Positions 16,678 through 26,261 of a stretch of DNA of 64,000 nt are shown piece after piece. How positions within the stretch are numbered: position 1 is the first letter of the stretch; each line of letters starts with the position of its first letter. The stretch covers positions 19,404-83,403 of the forward strand of contig NZ_JABXWU010000010.1 in NCBI RefSeq assembly GCF_014595945.1. The letters are read 5' to 3'. Made by a program: the position numbers and the translations under genes. Under the pieces are notes generated by a model. That model was given only the letters and a program-made list of their open reading frames with translations, did no database searches and was not told where the DNA came from. Source of the stretch: Alkalibacillus aidingensis (lineage in GTDB: Bacteria > Bacillota > Bacilli > Bacillales > Alkalibacillaceae).

Positions 16678-16845
16678 ATTTAGATGGGGCGATGAGGACG
16701 ACATAGTTAATCTTACTTAGGCTAAATGCCCTGAGTTTTACTGGTAGCCTTAGCCATTTCTTGACTTAAAAAATGCCCTCATATACACTTAAAAAAGATT
16801 GACTGAAGCATGGTTAGATGTAGTTTGGGGTCTTGGAGGATTAAA

Positions 16846-18066
16846 ATGAATAAAGAAAACTTTATCCCTGTCATTCTCGGTTCAGATGATAATGCATATG
16901 GAATGGCAAGGGCATTTCATCAGGAATATGGAATTACTAGTGTGGTAGTAACTAAGGGTGAACTTCTTTCAACAGCTCATAGTCAGATTGTTGATAAGAG
17001 AATTTTCGAGAATTTTGATGAGCCCGAGTCGTTTGTACAAGCCTTATTAACGTTAAAAGATGAACTTAAAGAGCGGTCTGAACACTTAATTTTAATTGCT
17101 AGTAATGAGAACTATGTTGAACTTGCAGTGAGAAATAGGTCTGAGTTAGAGCCTCATTTCATTCTTCCTTTTGTTGAAGAAGAAATGATGGATGCCATTA
17201 TTTTTAAAGAGAATTTCTACAATTTATGTGAGAAATATGATCTCGATTATCCTGATACACTTATTTTCACCAAGGGTATGGACCCAGAGCAGGAATTACC
17301 TTTTGGGTTTCCAGTTGTTGTTAAAGCCTCTGATAGTATGAGGTATTTTAATGCACAGTTTCCTGGGAAGAAAAAAGCTTACGTCATACATAGTAAAGAG
17401 GAGTTTGTTCAAACAATCCACAATATTTACTCTTCAACCTACGACGGAACGCTGATTATCCAGGACTATATTCCAGGAAATGACACCGTTATGCGAGTAC
17501 TTAATGCTTATTGTGATCGTAACGGTAAAGTAAGAATGATGTGTTTAGGACGAGTTGTCCTAGAGGATTACACACCTGTTTTAATTGGAAACTATGTAGG
17601 TATCGTCGGTGAACAAGATCAGCAATTGTACGATCAGTATAAGACCTTCTTAGAGGAACTTGGATTTACCGGTTATGCAAACATTGATTTAAAGTATGAC
17701 CGACGCGATGGTAAGTATAAAATTTTTGAATTGAATATTAGACAAGGCCGTAGTAGCTATTTCGTTACGGCAAATGGCTATAATATGGCAAAATACTTAG
17801 TTGAGGATCGTGTGTATCAAAAAGACTCGGAAGTTGATTACGGTAAGAATGAGGTGTTGTGGCATTCTGTCCCTAAAAAGCTGTTAGTCAATTACACGAT
17901 GGATGAAGATCTAAAGTGCCAAATTAAAAAATTAATTAGACAGAAGAAAACTTCCACCACGCTTTTTTATCAAAAAGATTTCAATTTACTTAGGTATGCA
18001 AAGTTACTAAGACAGTATTTTAGTTATTATAAAAGGTTTAAGAACCACTTTAAGGTTAAAGAATGA
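16846..18066 (+). CDS. ATP-grasp carboxylate-amine ligase, D-aspartate ligase-like
   Basis: A 406-residue ATP-grasp enzyme. The N-terminal phrase ILGSDDNAYGMARAFHQEYG and the later VVVKASDSM and FELNIRQGRSSYF (metal and ATP residues) fit the family that includes D-aspartate ligase (Asl) of Enterococcus faecium, which adds beta-D-Asp to the side chain of the third stem-peptide residue. ATG 16846 follows TTGGAGG; an in-frame ATG at 16810 has no RBS. The FemABX gene follows after 36 bp, and a Mur ligase and an Asp/Glu racemase lie just beyond. Together they suggest a cell-wall bridge pathway. D-Asp versus D-Glu as substrate is not decided. Confidence 0.75.
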   Translation: MNKENFIPVILGSDDNAYGMARAFHQEYGITSVVVTKGELLSTAHSQIVDKRIFENFDEPESFVQALLTLKDELKERSEHLILIASNENYVELAVRNRSELEPHFILPFVEEEMMDAIIFKENFYNLCEKYDLDYPDTLIFTKGMDPEQELPFGFPVVVKASDSMRYFNAQFPGKKKAYVIHSKEEFVQTIHNIYSSTYDGTLIIQDYIPGNDTVMRVLNAYCDRNGKVRMMCLGRVVLEDYTPVLIGNYVGIVGEQDQQLYDQYKTFLEELGFTGYANIDLKYDRRDGKYKIFELNIRQGRSSYFVTANGYNMAKYLVEDRVYQKDSEVDYGKNEVLWHSVPKKLLVNYTMDEDLKCQIKKLIRQKKTSTTLFYQKDFNLLRYAKLLRQYFSYYKRFKNHFKVKE

Positions 18067-18102
18067 CGTATTAGCATAAAGCCGTGAAAGGATTGAATAT
18101 TT

Positions 18103-19152
18103 GTGCCTGTTTTAGATAAAACAGATGAAAAAAAGGTAGATCAATATAAGGAATTTGTTAGGAATTCCACTCACCGATCGTTAACACAAGATTATAATTG
18201 GAAAAATGTTAAAGACGATTGGGGTAATGAACAAGTTTATATTGAAAGAGATGGGGAAATAGTTGCCGCGTTGTCTTTACTTATCCAAAAGACACCAGGT
18301 GGATACTCTTTGTTGTATGCACCTAGAGGACCAGTTTGCGATTTTTATGATCTTTCCTTAGTTACTGAACTGGTTAATGAGGCTAAGGAAGTGGCAAAAA
18401 AACATAAAGCATTTGTGCTTAAAATGGATCCAGAGGTTTTGTATACAGATGAGCTGGATCAGAAGTATCGTCGTGCTGGTTTTGTTGTGAGAAATTCAGA
18501 TGATGACCAGGATGATTTAATTCAGCCGATGATGAATATGGTGGTTGACTTAGAAAACAAAGATGAAGAATCATTAATGTTAGGTTTTAAACGAAAAACT
18601 CGAAATAACATCAGACGAGCATTGAAAAAAGGTGTTAAAACAACTTATTCAAGAGAAGATGATTATTTAGAAAAGTTTTATGAGATTTATAAAACGATGG
18701 CTGAGAGAAATGGAATCGCAACTCGTCCTTTCGATTACTTTATTAAATTGCGTGATTCCTTCGAGGGTCTTCGTATTTATTTAACTGAGCATGAAGGGGA
18801 CTATTTATCTGGAGCAATTACGATCAATTACGAAGGTAAGATGTATTACATTTATGCAGGTAGTACGAATGAAAAGCGTAATTTAAGCCCAAACCATGTC
18901 ATGAATTATGAGATGATGAAGTGGGGCATTGAAGAAAATGCCATTCAATATGACTTAGGTGGCATCTTTAGTTTAAATAAAGAAGAAGACGGATTATTTG
19001 AATTTAAACGAGGATTTTTCAAAGAAGAAGAAGAGGGAGTAAGAAGGTATATAGGTGAAGTGGATTATGTCTATAAACCTTTCATTTATAAATTATTCGT
19101 TAAGTTCTTACCAATGATTAAACAATTAAGACGTAAGCTGAAAAGGAACTAA
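18103..19152 (+). CDS. FemABX-family aminoacyltransferase
   Basis: A 349-residue protein with the double GNAT-like fold of Fem proteins. Marks include LLYAPRGPVCDF, the basic stretch FKRKTRNNIRRALKKGVK, YYIYAGSTNEKRNL, and YDLGGIFSLNKEEDGLFEFKRGF near the end; these are standard for FemA/FemB/FemX enzymes, which add amino acids from aminoacyl-tRNA to peptidoglycan precursors at the cytoplasmic membrane face. The start is GTG 18103, with AAAGGA ten bases before. It is probably co-transcribed with the ATP-grasp ligase. The amino acid added cannot be told. Confidence 0.87.
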   Translation: MPVLDKTDEKKVDQYKEFVRNSTHRSLTQDYNWKNVKDDWGNEQVYIERDGEIVAALSLLIQKTPGGYSLLYAPRGPVCDFYDLSLVTELVNEAKEVAKKHKAFVLKMDPEVLYTDELDQKYRRAGFVVRNSDDDQDDLIQPMMNMVVDLENKDEESLMLGFKRKTRNNIRRALKKGVKTTYSREDDYLEKFYEIYKTMAERNGIATRPFDYFIKLRDSFEGLRIYLTEHEGDYLSGAITINYEGKMYYIYAGSTNEKRNLSPNHVMNYEMMKWGIEENAIQYDLGGIFSLNKEEDGLFEFKRGFFKEEEEGVRRYIGEVDYVYKPFIYKLFVKFLPMIKQLRRKLKRN

Positions 19153-19180
19153 TGGATTAGATTCTTAATCATACTACACT

Positions 19181-19220
19181 AGCCCAGTTAGTTATCATTA
19201 AAAGCTAACTGGGTTTTTTT
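19181..19220 (+). terminator. Rho-independent terminator
   Basis: GCCCAGTTAG pairs with CTAACTGGG and is followed by seven T. It closes the ligase-FemABX operon. Confidence 0.9.
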
Positions 19221-19513
19221 AATGTGTTCCAAGACTTTCTTAAAGATATGATCATAAATTGATATAAATTCATTTAAAACTTATAATGGAATTAATATAA
19301 ATGTGTTAAATGGAATTTAGCAGTAAAAAATTGAATATATACTGCGAATTAGAGTTTATAAACGTTGAAACTGTTAAAACTAAGGTCAAACTAAAGCTTT
19401 TTTGTCCGAATTGACCAAAATACGTTTTAATCTCTCGAAAGGTATATCATGTTAAAGTACTGGTTGATAAGTTGTAACGGTCATTCATTGATAAGTGAAA
19501 AGGGGTAATATTT
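19221..19513 (+). other. Leader region of the Mur ligase gene
   Basis: About 290 bp of AT-rich sequence without ORF or strong hairpin. TTGACC at 19416 has no -10 at a normal distance. No clear promoter could be chosen; AAAAGGGG before ATG 19514 serves as RBS. Confidence 0.5.
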
Positions 19514-21007
19514 ATGAGGTTAGAAACACTTCTTCAGGCGGTAAACGTATCTAAAACATTTAAAGCTGAAGATGTTGTGATTGAGGGAATCGCCTATCAT
19601 TCTCAGAAAGTAAAACAAGGTGATCTATTTGTATGTGTTCGTGGGTTAAAGACTGATGGACATAAGTATTTAGGACAAGCCATGCGTAAAGGAGCTGTTG
19701 CAGCAGTAGTTGAGGAATTTCAGGAGGATTTGGATATTCCTCAATATTTAGTTGAGGATAGTCGTTTGGCTTTGGCGCGTTTAGCCGCTAAATTCTATAA
19801 TAATCCATCAAAGAAGCTTAATATGATTGGAATTACGGCTACAAACGGAAAGACGACTACAACTTATATGACTAATGCCATTCTTGAACGCCAAGGCTAT
19901 AAAACGGGAATGATGGGGACTGTAACCGTTAAAATTGATGATTTGTCGATTCCGGCTCAGTTAACTACTCCTGAATCATTGGACTTACAACAATACTTGA
20001 GTCAAATGTATCACCGTGGAGTTTCCCATGTTAGTATGGAAGTGTCATCGCAAGCATTAGAGATGAACCGTGTCGAACAGGTTGATTACGATATTGTGAC
20101 TATGAACAACATTAGCCGTGAACATATTGATGCACACGGGTCATTTGAACGATATTTTGATATTAAATCTAGCTTAATTAGGCATGCCAAACCTGATGCC
20201 TTTGCTGTACTAAATATGGACTGCCCTTACACATCAAAGTTAGTCGACCAGACTGAAGCTAATGTATTAACTTACAGTGTTAATAATGACGAAGGTGATT
20301 TGATTTGTGAGAATTTAGACCTTTCAACTGGTCGAGCTAATTTCACAGTCAATTTAACTAAACCTTTACAGACTAAAACACAAAGATATAAACCGATGAC
20401 ATTCGATGTGAGCTTAGCTGTACCTGGTTTGCATTCAGTTTATAATGCGATGATGGCTATTTGTATTTCTTTACTTTCAGATGTAGATGTTGAGACTATT
20501 CAAGAAACCTTGAAGTCTTTTGGTGGTGTTGAGCGCCGATTTGAATTTATCTATGAGGATGATATTAAGGTCGTTGACGATCACTTCGCAAATGCTGGTA
20601 ATATTGATGTAACCCTTGAAACGTTAAAGAAAATGGATTATCGTAACTTACACTTAGTCTATGCGATAAGAGGTGAGAGAGGTCCAACAGTGAACCGTGA
20701 AAATGCTGAAGCCATTGCCTCTTGGGCTGATGAACTAGGACTTGAAAAAGTGATTGCGACTAAAAGTGAATCACATGTAACAGACAAAGACCGTGTCACT
20801 CAAGAAGAACAAGCTGTTTTCCAAGAAGTCATGGATCAGGCTAATATTGATGTTGATATCTTTGATGAATTGCCTCATGCAATTGACCAAGCACTTAACG
20901 AAGCACATGAGGGCGACTTGATTTTACTAGCAGGTGCCCAAGGGATGGACAGTGGAGCGAGTATTGCTTTAAATGAAATAGATAAGCGAAAAAAGCAAAC
21001 CATTTAG
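19514..21007 (+). CDS. MurE-like Mur ligase lacking the DNPR motif
   Basis: A 497-residue Mur ligase. The ATP loop ITATNGKTTTT (about 107-117) and the three-domain length match MurE (UDP-MurNAc-tripeptide synthetase). Two usual motifs are changed. Around 415-425, where meso-DAP-adding MurE has SDNPR, it reads ATKSESHVT. Around 354-363, where Mur ligases have DYAHTPD, it reads VDDHFANAGN. So it does not look like an ordinary DAP ligase. It may add L-ornithine or L-lysine, or build another acidic peptide. The Asp/Glu racemase gene follows 45 bp later, which supports a cell-envelope role. Confidence 0.8.
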   Translation: MRLETLLQAVNVSKTFKAEDVVIEGIAYHSQKVKQGDLFVCVRGLKTDGHKYLGQAMRKGAVAAVVEEFQEDLDIPQYLVEDSRLALARLAAKFYNNPSKKLNMIGITATNGKTTTTYMTNAILERQGYKTGMMGTVTVKIDDLSIPAQLTTPESLDLQQYLSQMYHRGVSHVSMEVSSQALEMNRVEQVDYDIVTMNNISREHIDAHGSFERYFDIKSSLIRHAKPDAFAVLNMDCPYTSKLVDQTEANVLTYSVNNDEGDLICENLDLSTGRANFTVNLTKPLQTKTQRYKPMTFDVSLAVPGLHSVYNAMMAICISLLSDVDVETIQETLKSFGGVERRFEFIYEDDIKVVDDHFANAGNIDVTLETLKKMDYRNLHLVYAIRGERGPTVNRENAEAIASWADELGLEKVIATKSESHVTDKDRVTQEEQAVFQEVMDQANIDVDIFDELPHAIDQALNEAHEGDLILLAGAQGMDSGASIALNEIDKRKKQTI

Positions 21008-21052
21008 TCCAATATGGTAAGGAACAGATTCTACTTAAAAGAAGGTTGATTT

Positions 21053-21787
21053 ATGAAAAGGAAAAAAATAGGTGTACTAGGTGGGATGGGATCTCAAGCT
21101 ACTTCAGTTTACTTTAATCGGGTAGTTGAACAAACTGAAGTGAAGAATGACCAAGACCATATAGACATGATCATCTTAAACCATGCAAGTTTACCTGATC
21201 GTACAGAAGTGATCCTAACGAATCGCGAAGAAACCTTCTTAGAGCCAATTAAAAAAGATATACAGCTATTAACTGACGCTAATGTTGATTATATTGCGAT
21301 GACCTGTAATACAGCGCATTACTTTTTTGATTTGTTACAGGCGACTACATCCGTTCCTATGATTAATATGGTTGAAGAAACTTTAAAATTAATTGAACAG
21401 CATTATGGAAGAGGCTCGAAAGTAGGTATACTAGCTACAGATGGGACGATTGTATGTCATACGTATCAAAACATGTGTGAACGTTATGGTATGATTCCTC
21501 ACGCACCAAATGAAACCATTCAACAACAGACGATGGATTTAATCTATCGAGTCAAAGCGGATGAAGAAGTTGATGCTGGTCAGTTAGAGACCATAATTCA
21601 TCACTTAATGGTTGAGGAGAAATGTGATTGTGTCATCTTAGCTTGTACAGAGTTATCATGTATCAACATTGGATCGACTTTTAATAAGCATACAATTGAT
21701 GCCATGGACGCACTAGTTGGTTCAACGATTCGCTTAGCGGGAGGCAAACTTAAATCATCAGTTCTCCCATATGAGAAAATTAAATAA
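21053..21787 (+). CDS. Aspartate/glutamate racemase family protein
   Basis: A 244-residue PLP-independent racemase. The two catalytic cysteines are visible in MTCNTAHYF and ILACTELSC, and the N-terminal GVLGGMGSQAT is the family's substrate loop. Such enzymes interconvert L- and D-Asp (or D-Glu). With the D-Asp-ligase-like ATP-grasp gene 3 kb upstream and a Mur ligase immediately before, the likely task is to supply a D-amino acid for the wall. It is the last gene before a long hairpin. Aspartate is my preferred substrate, but glutamate is possible. Confidence 0.85.
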   Translation: MKRKKIGVLGGMGSQATSVYFNRVVEQTEVKNDQDHIDMIILNHASLPDRTEVILTNREETFLEPIKKDIQLLTDANVDYIAMTCNTAHYFFDLLQATTSVPMINMVEETLKLIEQHYGRGSKVGILATDGTIVCHTYQNMCERYGMIPHAPNETIQQQTMDLIYRVKADEEVDAGQLETIIHHLMVEEKCDCVILACTELSCINIGSTFNKHTIDAMDALVGSTIRLAGGKLKSSVLPYEKIK

Positions 21788-21810
21788 TGAACGTATTAAA
21801 TTCGTATAAT

Positions 21811-21940
21811 AAGAGGCTGGATATAACGAAGTGAAACAATAGTAAAGCCAAACCATGCACTAGTTAAGCGATGGATATTCGCAATAGCTAATAGTTCGGT
21901 TTTTCCATTGATCAACACGTTTGTCTAAGCCTCTTTTTGA
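21811..21940 (+). terminator. Long structured terminator
   Basis: AAGAGGCT at 21811 pairs with AGCCTCTT at 21928-21935, followed by a T run. The 109 bases between them hold further inverted segments (GCGA with TCGC; AAACC with GGTTT). It closes the Mur ligase-racemase operon and is larger than a plain terminator. Confidence 0.65.
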
Positions 21941-22013
21941 TAATTGTAGATTTTTATCGCTTAACATTATAAAATGTTTATGGATGATTGCATCATAGAG
22001 AAAGGTTTGGTTG

Positions 22014-23069
22014 ATGTTTATGAATATTTTAATCACAGGTGGAACGGGTTTTTTAGGAACTATTTTAGTGAAGCGCCTCGTGCAAAAGCAGCATCAAGTC
22101 TATGTTCTAGTTAGGAATCAGTCGAAATTAGAAGCTTTGTATAAACACTTTAATGAACAAGAGCGCCAACAAATCAAGGTAGTAGAAGGTGATTTGCTTG
22201 ATGAAAACTTAGGTATCAGCTCTTCAGTATTAGCCGAATTAGCGAAGAAAATTGATGCTATTTACCACACTGCCGCGTATTTGTCATTTGATGAGGAAGA
22301 AAGGCAACGTGTATTTGACATAAATTTAACAGGGACTAAGCGAGTATTAGAATTGGCGACTTCCCTGGATGTGGACAAATTTATTCATGTAAGTACAGCG
22401 TATACGTTAGGTGAGCAAACGATCGGGGAAGAAAAGCTACATTCAACGAACCGTTCATTCGTTAACACATATGAAGAAAGCAAATGTCATGCCGAGCATT
22501 TAGTGATGTCTTATCAAGGTCAAATGAATGTCATGATCATGCGTCCAGCAATTATTATAGGTGATTCATTTACGGGTGAAGCGGATACTACCTTTGGATT
22601 ATACGGCATTTTACGGACGGTTAAATTACTTAAGAAAAAGGTTGAGCGAAAAGGGGAACCTAAGCAAAACTTTAGGCTATTAATTGAAAAAGATACAGTA
22701 TCCAACTTGGTACCAGTTGACTTTGTGATCAACATGTTGATGCTAGGATTGACTTATGGCGAAGATGGAAAGATCTATCATATTACCAATCCCAACCCAC
22801 CAACCAATGGTGAGATTTTTGACGCTATTCGTAAAGGGTTGGATTTCCCTCATGTGGAAATTGTGTCTTATTCAGAGGCAAATGAATTAACCGAAGAAGA
22901 GCGGAAACTGAATCAGCCATTAGAGGTGTTTGAGCAGTATTTAAACCGTTCAATTACATTTAAAAGAGAGAATACAAAGCGCTTATTAAAACAAGCTAAT
23001 GAAGCAGATTTGTCCATGGATCAAGAGATGCTTTTAAGGATTATTAAAGGTTTTGATGAGCAAGAATAA
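22014..23069 (+). CDS. Extended SDR (NAD-dependent epimerase / acyl reductase-like)
   Basis: A 351-residue Rossmann protein starting with ILITGGTGFLGTILVKRL (nucleotide-binding GxxGxxG). The catalytic pair is seen as HVSTAYTLG and the YEESKCHAE Tyr-x3-Lys. The overall shape, with AIYHTAAYLSF and MRPAIIIGDSFTGE, resembles the thioester-reductase/fatty-acyl-reductase branch of extended SDRs. The start is ATG 22014, eight bases after AGAAAGG. It ends at a hairpin shared with the convergent cshA gene. Substrate unknown. Confidence 0.78.
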   Translation: MFMNILITGGTGFLGTILVKRLVQKQHQVYVLVRNQSKLEALYKHFNEQERQQIKVVEGDLLDENLGISSSVLAELAKKIDAIYHTAAYLSFDEEERQRVFDINLTGTKRVLELATSLDVDKFIHVSTAYTLGEQTIGEEKLHSTNRSFVNTYEESKCHAEHLVMSYQGQMNVMIMRPAIIIGDSFTGEADTTFGLYGILRTVKLLKKKVERKGEPKQNFRLLIEKDTVSNLVPVDFVINMLMLGLTYGEDGKIYHITNPNPPTNGEIFDAIRKGLDFPHVEIVSYSEANELTEEERKLNQPLEVFEQYLNRSITFKRENTKRLLKQANEADLSMDQEMLLRIIKGFDEQE

Positions 23070-23110
23070 AAAGGAGACTAGTCACATGATGATGTGAACT
23101 AGTCTCTTTT
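23066..23110. terminator. Bidirectional terminator between convergent genes
   Basis: AAAAGGAGACTAGT and ACTAGTCTCTTTTT flank an inner CACATGATGATGTG hairpin. It serves the SDR gene on the plus strand and cshA on the minus strand. Confidence 0.8.
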
Positions 23111-23113
23111 TGT

Positions 23114-24649
23114 TTAGTTATTTTGATTTCTTTTTCTGTTGCGACGTGGTGCTTGATTTTTACCGTTACCACGTGGTTTTTGTCCTTGACGGTAACCACC
23201 GCCACCACGGTTCCCACCACGATTACCGCCACGGTTTCCACCACTACCTCGATTTCCACCGCCGCCACGACGACCACGTCCACCGCCGCCACGGCCTTTT
23301 CCACCTTGACGGTTAGATACTTTTTTGACTCTTAGTGGTTCAACAGCAGATAATTTAACAGGGGTTTGACTTGGTTCTTTTGTTAATAGCTTGACTGCTG
23401 CAGCTACGACATCGACTGCTTCTTCTTCAGATAGTAAACGTTTTGCAGCCTCATGATAATCTTTACCTTCACCGGATAATACAGCATGTTTTAATTGTTC
23501 GATCGCTTCTTCTTGTAAGCCTTCCAAAACAGCATGGTAAGAAGGAATTGGTTGTTGTTCAATCTTACGTTTGGTTAATTTTTCAATCGTTTTTAAATGG
23601 TCCATTTCACGAGGTGTGACAAACGTATAAGCTCTTCCTTTTTCCCCTGCACGTCCTGTACGCCCAATTCGGTGTACATAGCTTTCAGGGTCTTGAGGTA
23701 AGTCAAAGTTATACACGTGTGTTACACCAGAAATGTCCAAGCCACGTGCTGCTACGTCAGTCGCAACTAGAATATCAGTCGCTTGGTCTTTAAAGCGACG
23801 AATAACTTTTTCACGTTTCACTTGTGGAATATCACCATGAATTCCTTCTGCTGAATAACCACGTTTCATAAGTCCTTCAGTTAGTTCATCTACACGTTTT
23901 TTCGTACGTCCAAAAATGATAGCCAAGTCTGGGGACTCGATGTCTAAAGAACGACATAGAACATCAAATTTCTTGTCTTCTTTAACATCAAAGTAATATT
24001 GATCGATATGATCAACAGTAAGCTCTTTAGATTTGACGCGAATAATTTCAGGCTCTGACATAAATTTTTCAGCTAATAATTGGATTCGTTTTGGCATGGT
24101 AGCTGAAAATAAAAGCGTTTGATGTTCTTGTGGCATTTCAGCAAGAATCGCCTCTATGTCTTCAATGAAGCCCATATTTAACATTTCATCTGCTTCATCT
24201 AATACGACGGTTTGAATGTTACCTAGACGAATCGTACGTCTTCTAATATGGTCTAACAAACGCCCTGGTGTTGCGGCAATTAATTGTGGTCGACGTTTTA
24301 ACGCACGAATTTGTCGGTTGATATCTTGTCCACCGTAAATAGGTACAGTTTTAACGCCTTTTACCTGTCCGATTCTATTTAATTCCTCTGCGACTTGAAT
24401 AGCCAATTCACGTGTTGGAGCTATAACAACTCCTTGAATATCTTTGTCTTGAGGGTCAATCTTATCAATCATCGGTACTCCAAAGGCGGTTGTTTTCCCT
24501 GTACCCGTTTGAGCTTGTCCGATCATATCCTTACCTGATAAAGCTACAGGGATGGCTGATTCCTGAATAGGTGTTGTTGTTTCAAACCCCATCTTGGCTA
24601 GTGCTTCTAATATACTGCCTTCAAGGTTTAATTCGTAAAAAGTTTTCAA
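23114..24649 (-). CDS. cshA: DEAD-box RNA helicase CshA
   Basis: A 511-residue ATP-dependent RNA helicase for ribosome assembly, RNA decay and cold growth. Motifs in order: AQTGTGKT (Walker A), VLDEADEML (DEAD), SATMP, and [10 protein letters not shown] (motif VI). After the second RecA domain comes a short linker and a strongly Arg/Gly-rich tail from about residue 440 (many RGG repeats, then [10 protein letters not shown]), as in CshA proteins, which bind RNA and degradosome partners. The RGG repeats create long empty frames on the opposite strand. RBS AGGAGG precedes the ATG at 24649. Confidence 0.93.
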   Translation of the reverse strand: MKTFYELNLEGSILEALAKMGFETTTPIQESAIPVALSGKDMIGQAQTGTGKTTAFGVPMIDKIDPQDKDIQGVVIAPTRELAIQVAEELNRIGQVKGVKTVPIYGGQDINRQIRALKRRPQLIAATPGRLLDHIRRRTIRLGNIQTVVLDEADEMLNMGFIEDIEAILAEMPQEHQTLLFSATMPKRIQLLAEKFMSEPEIIRVKSKELTVDHIDQYYFDVKEDKKFDVLCRSLDIESPDLAIIFGRTKKRVDELTEGLMKRGYSAEGIHGDIPQVKREKVIRRFKDQATDILVATDVAARGLDISGVTHVYNFDLPQDPESYVHRIGRTGRAGEKGRAYTFVTPREMDHLKTIEKLTKRKIEQQPIPSYHAVLEGLQEEAIEQLKHAVLSGEGKDYHEAAKRLLSEEEAVDVVAAAVKLLTKEPSQTPVKLSAVEPLRVKKVSNRQGGKGRGGGGRGRRGGGGNRGSGGNRGGNRGGNRGGGGYRQGQKPRGNGKNQAPRRNRKRNQNN

Positions 24650-24994
24650 TATTGTTCCTCCTAAGTATTTTTACCTCTATTATTTACATAAAAAAAGTAG
24701 CACATGCTAAATGTCGGAAAAAAAGTTGCTTCCTACACTTATTAGTAGCTACAGATTACTTTTCTTCTTATGGTAAATTTAACAAATACGACTAAGTATA
24801 ACCTTTAGCATGATAAAAGTCAATTTTTATATTTTTCCCTTCGATTTCATTCTAACAAATAATCGGTCGATATGTGTAATCAAAAGGTTTAATTTGGTAA
24901 TTTTCTTCATATTCAAATGTAAGATACACTCTTATCATGTATAATTAAAGCTAAGGTATGTATGTAATTAAATGACAAAAAGGGAGTTTAATTA
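24650..24994. other. Divergent region upstream of cshA and the LRR-TraB gene
   Basis: 345 bp without ORF. On the minus strand, 24690-24770 has two T-runs after GC-poor partial hairpins, a possible leader structure for cshA; the pairing is weak. GGGAG at 24981 and ATG 24995 mark the start of the plus-strand gene. Confidence 0.4.
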
Positions 24995-26242
24995 ATGGGG
25001 AATTTAAGAGGATTTGTATGGTTGGCCATATTTTCGGTACTTGTAATAACAGGATGTCAAGAACAAACTATAGAATTTGAAGACAATCAATTAGAAAGTG
25101 CAATTATTGATGAGATTGATGCTGATGAGGAAATTATACATTCTGATGTTGAAGGGGTACAAGAGTTAGATTTAGCTAATCAAGAAATTGAAAGCTTAGA
25201 GGGACTCGAGGCCTTTACCAAATTAGAAAGTTTGAATATAGAGGGAAATAACGTTTCCGATCTAACACCCATTATGGAATTAGAGAACTTGAGCGAACTT
25301 AATATTGTTCATAATCCTCTCCTAGAAGATGAAGAGCAAGTTGCTCTTTTGACTGAGTTAGCTGAGCGTCAAGTAGTTCTTATGGATGAAGAACAGATTG
25401 GTGACCCAGACGGACCTGGTGGGTTTTTGTGGAAGGTAGAAAACGAGGGGACAACGGTCTATTTACAAGGGACCATTCATGTGGGCCCTAAGGATTTTTA
25501 TCCCCTGCATGAAAAGATTGAACGGGCTTATGATGAAGCAGATGTGATTGTTCCTGAGATCGATATGAATAATATCGATCAAGGTGAAATGCAGGAGGTT
25601 CAATTCGAATTAGGCATGTATCAGGATGGATCGACTATTGGTGATCATATTTCTGATGATTTATATCAGCAGTTAGAGGAAACACTAACTCAATTTAATA
25701 TGTCAGTTGAAATGGTTGAGATGTATAGGCCATGGCTATTATCAAGTCTGATTCAGCAATTAATGGTTCAAGAATTGGGTTATGTTTATGGTGTGGATGA
25801 GTACTTTCTAAATCAGGCGATGATGGATGATAAAGAAGTGGTGGCACTAGAAACAGTCGAACAACAATTAGATGTCTTATCAGGTGCTTCTGAAGAATAT
25901 GAAATCACCATGTTAGAAGATACGCTTGTAGATTTAGAAGAGTATGGTGAGGAATTAACAACCATGTTTGACATCTACCGTGAAGGTAATGAAGAGGAAC
26001 TTCTAGATTATCTATTAGTGGAAGTTGAGGATGAATCAGAGGTAGATGAGGAAGCCACAGCTTATATGGAGGCCTTAAATGACGAGCGCAATTATGGAAT
26101 GGTGGATAAGATCGATGAATTTTTACAATCTGAAGATGAGCAGACCTATTTTGTGATTGTTGGAGCTTTACACTTAATTTTAGAACCACATGTCGTCTCA
26201 CTATTGGATGATCTTGGCTATGATGTTGAGCGTGTGCATTAA
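24995..26242 (+). CDS. LRR-TraB/GumN fusion lipoprotein
   Basis: A 415-residue secreted lipoprotein. The signal peptide ends in the lipobox VITGC, with Cys21 as the lipid anchor. Residues about 50-130 are leucine-rich repeats of internalin type (LDLANQEIESLEGLEAF, then LESLNIEGNNVSDLTPI). From about 143 to the end is a TraB/GumN domain starting FLWKVENEGTTVYLQGTIHVG, with the GTIH motif at 159-162, and ending VGALHLILEPHVV. This superfamily includes the Tiki metalloproteases and PrgY pheromone inhibitors. The LRR part suggests binding a partner on the outer cell surface. The pgi gene follows 19 bp later and may be co-transcribed. Confidence 0.85.
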   Translation: MGNLRGFVWLAIFSVLVITGCQEQTIEFEDNQLESAIIDEIDADEEIIHSDVEGVQELDLANQEIESLEGLEAFTKLESLNIEGNNVSDLTPIMELENLSELNIVHNPLLEDEEQVALLTELAERQVVLMDEEQIGDPDGPGGFLWKVENEGTTVYLQGTIHVGPKDFYPLHEKIERAYDEADVIVPEIDMNNIDQGEMQEVQFELGMYQDGSTIGDHISDDLYQQLEETLTQFNMSVEMVEMYRPWLLSSLIQQLMVQELGYVYGVDEYFLNQAMMDDKEVVALETVEQQLDVLSGASEEYEITMLEDTLVDLEEYGEELTTMFDIYREGNEEELLDYLLVEVEDESEVDEEATAYMEALNDERNYGMVDKIDEFLQSEDEQTYFVIVGALHLILEPHVVSLLDDLGYDVERVH

Positions 26243-26261
26243 TAGATGTAGGAGGGTTTAG

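Noticed and set aside
19416..19465. Promoter with TTGACC before the Mur ligase gene
   Set aside because: The only -10-like sequence (TATATC) lies too far away for a normal spacer.
23044..23335. Val-, Gly- or His-rich ORFs opposite the cshA tail
   Set aside because: Produced by the RGG-coding repeats read in other frames.
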